Origin: Campylobacterota bacterium
GTDB taxonomy: Bacteria > Campylobacterota > Campylobacteria > Campylobacterales > Sulfurovaceae
Assembly (NCBI GenBank): GCA_011330645.1
Contig: DRQB01000172.1
Location: 1 to 29,015 of the forward strand
Length of the DNA stretch: 29,015 nucleotides
Reading direction: 5' to 3'
The notes beneath the pieces were generated by a model. It was given only the letters and a program-made list of their open reading frames with translations. It made no database searches and was not told where the DNA came from. The translations under genes were made by a program, and so were the position numbers. The stretch's first letter is position 1; every line of letters begins with the position of its first letter. Below are positions 28,188-29,015 of this stretch, in pieces.

Positions 28188-28925
28188 TTAGTAGATAATT
28201 CTAGCCAAATATAATCCTTCAGGAGGCGCAAGTTTTGTAGTATGTTTTGTATGACAGGCAAGTTGTTCTTCTATGTTGCTGTAAGAGAGTTCACCTTTTG
28301 CACAACGTATCGCTGCGTCAACCATCATGCGCACTTGAGAACGTAAGAAACCATTAGCCTCAAAGTAGATAAAGTGATATGCACCCTGTTGCAGATATTT
28401 GGTACGATAGATTTCTCTGATGCTCGTATGTGTGAGTGTGCCTGTTTTACGAAAAAAATCAAAATCATGTTTCCCTTCAAAAAGTGAGAGAGCCTTTATG
28501 AGAACTGCTGGATTAAATGAGTCATAATGAGAAATATATTTTTTTTCAAAAACAGAAGGTTTAGATGTTTTAAAAACATAACGATAGAGACGTTTTTTAG
28601 CCCAAAATCGTGCATGGAAGTCACATGGAGCAAAAGTAATGTGTTTGAACTGTATAGTGTCTAATTTTCTGTTGAGATTGAGCATGAGTTTTTTTAAATC
28701 ATTCCAGTATTGGGGAATGTCAAAATGGATGATTTGTCCTGTAGCATGTACACCAGCATCTGTGCGTCCACTTCCCACGATAGAAGTGTGAATATGAAGA
28801 GCGTGTAAAGCCTTTTCTATATCAGACGTAATGGTTTTACTTGTGTTTGTTTGTTTTTGAAAACCAAAATAAACAGAACCATCATACGCAATGACGGCTT
28901 TTACTCTACGTAATTTGGCAGACAC
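28188..28925 (-). CDS. truA: tRNA pseudouridine(38-40) synthase TruA
   Basis: The 245-residue protein has the TruA signature GSGRTDAGVHATGQIIHFD with catalytic Asp56. The N-terminal KAVIAYDGSVYFGFQKQ and the later FDFFRKTGTLTHTSIREIY and GFLRSQVRMMVDAAIRCAKG are also conserved. TruA modifies uridines 38-40 in the anticodon stem of many tRNAs and acts as a dimer in the cytoplasm. The start is GTG 28925, overlapping by one base the TAG stop of the upstream membrane-protein gene, so the two are translationally close. The length is normal for the family. Confidence 0.96.
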   Translation of the reverse strand: MSAKLRRVKAVIAYDGSVYFGFQKQTNTSKTITSDIEKALHALHIHTSIVGSGRTDAGVHATGQIIHFDIPQYWNDLKKLMLNLNRKLDTIQFKHITFAPCDFHARFWAKKRLYRYVFKTSKPSVFEKKYISHYDSFNPAVLIKALSLFEGKHDFDFFRKTGTLTHTSIREIYRTKYLQQGAYHFIYFEANGFLRSQVRMMVDAAIRCAKGELSYSNIEEQLACHTKHTTKLAPPEGLYLARIIY

Positions 28926-29015
28926 TAAAAATACTTTGCTACACGCTTTTTAAAGAGCCATTGCCCTAAAAAAGTGACTGTGATTACAGTAATCAGTAAA
29001 ATAGAAAAGTTCCCC
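28925..29015 (-). CDS. C-terminus of a membrane protein, 5' end outside window
   Basis: The last 29 residues before the TAG at 28925-28927 read GNFSILLITVITVTFLGQWL and then FKKRVAKYF. This is one membrane helix followed by a basic cytoplasmic tail. In other Campylobacterota truA tends to follow an LptF/LptG (YjgP/YjgQ) permease gene, as far as I recall, and such an end would fit, but the fragment is too short to prove it. Confidence 0.55.
   Translation of the reverse strand, partial: GNFSILLITVITVTFLGQWLFKKRVAKYF

Overview
The window looks like a chromosomal segment from a Campylobacterota bacterium, most like the Sulfurovum/Sulfurimonas group. This is inferred from the AT-rich sequence, the compact gene packing with ATGA-type overlaps, the families present (HemJ, paired DUF2892 proteins, DUF1538 with a P-II-like protein, XpaC/TelA, an AGGDIAPVEP-type secreted protein) and the AAGGA ribosome sites. 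No database search was possible. I see no prophage, insertion sequence, CRISPR array, tRNA or rRNA.

Layout. 1-850: 3' end of dnaK, then a structured ~144-bp insert followed by a second copy of the last dnaK codons and a terminator. 887-1371: chorismate mutase and a convergent 54-aa lipoprotein. 1462-3277: OmpR-type response regulator and histidine kinase. 3280-5976 (minus): msrB, then an operon of a duplicated DUF1538 membrane protein, a P-II-like protein and a CBS-pair protein. 6072-8521: flavoprotein disulfide reductase (+), convergent with an operon (minus) of two DUF2892 proteins and a Crp/Fnr regulator. 8522-8738: dense control region with a CRP-geometry palindrome and two Fur-like boxes. 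8739-11437: porin, FMN-binding lipoprotein and two histidine-containing 4-TM proteins. 11323-14318 (minus): DUF255 thioredoxin-fold protein and ApbE flavin transferase, facing that operon. 14432-16207: DsbD. 16208-17963 (minus): two membrane proteins of unknown role. 18077-20485: S1-domain protein, YidB-like protein, small secreted TM protein, DUF937 protein. 20607-23407: secreted EEP-family nuclease, HemJ, DUF2231 protein. 23441-27759 (minus): a 31-aa membrane microprotein, XpaC-like, TelA-like, SPFH+GYF and zinc-ribbon/TM proteins as one apparent operon. 27794-29015 (minus): cytochrome c, truA and the C-terminus of an upstream membrane protein.

How the genes may work together. The most coherent candidate system is 8739-12366. 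A porin, a lipoprotein carrying the SGAT flavinylation motif, and two small membrane proteins with haem-ligand-like histidines lie next to the ApbE enzyme that would attach the flavin, and Fur-like boxes lie upstream. I read this as an extracytosolic flavin electron-transfer module, possibly for iron reduction or uptake. A second candidate is the DUF1538/P-II-like/CBS operon, which resembles a transporter with two nucleotide-sensing regulators. A third is the XpaC-TelA-SPFH-zinc-ribbon operon with its microprotein. The Crp/Fnr regulator has Val where CRP has Glu181, and the nearby palindrome has A:T at the position that residue reads.

Two genes, the histidine kinase and apbE, have strongly protein-like N-termini extending upstream of any ATG/GTG/TTG, so their start codons are uncertain and may be AUC and AUA.
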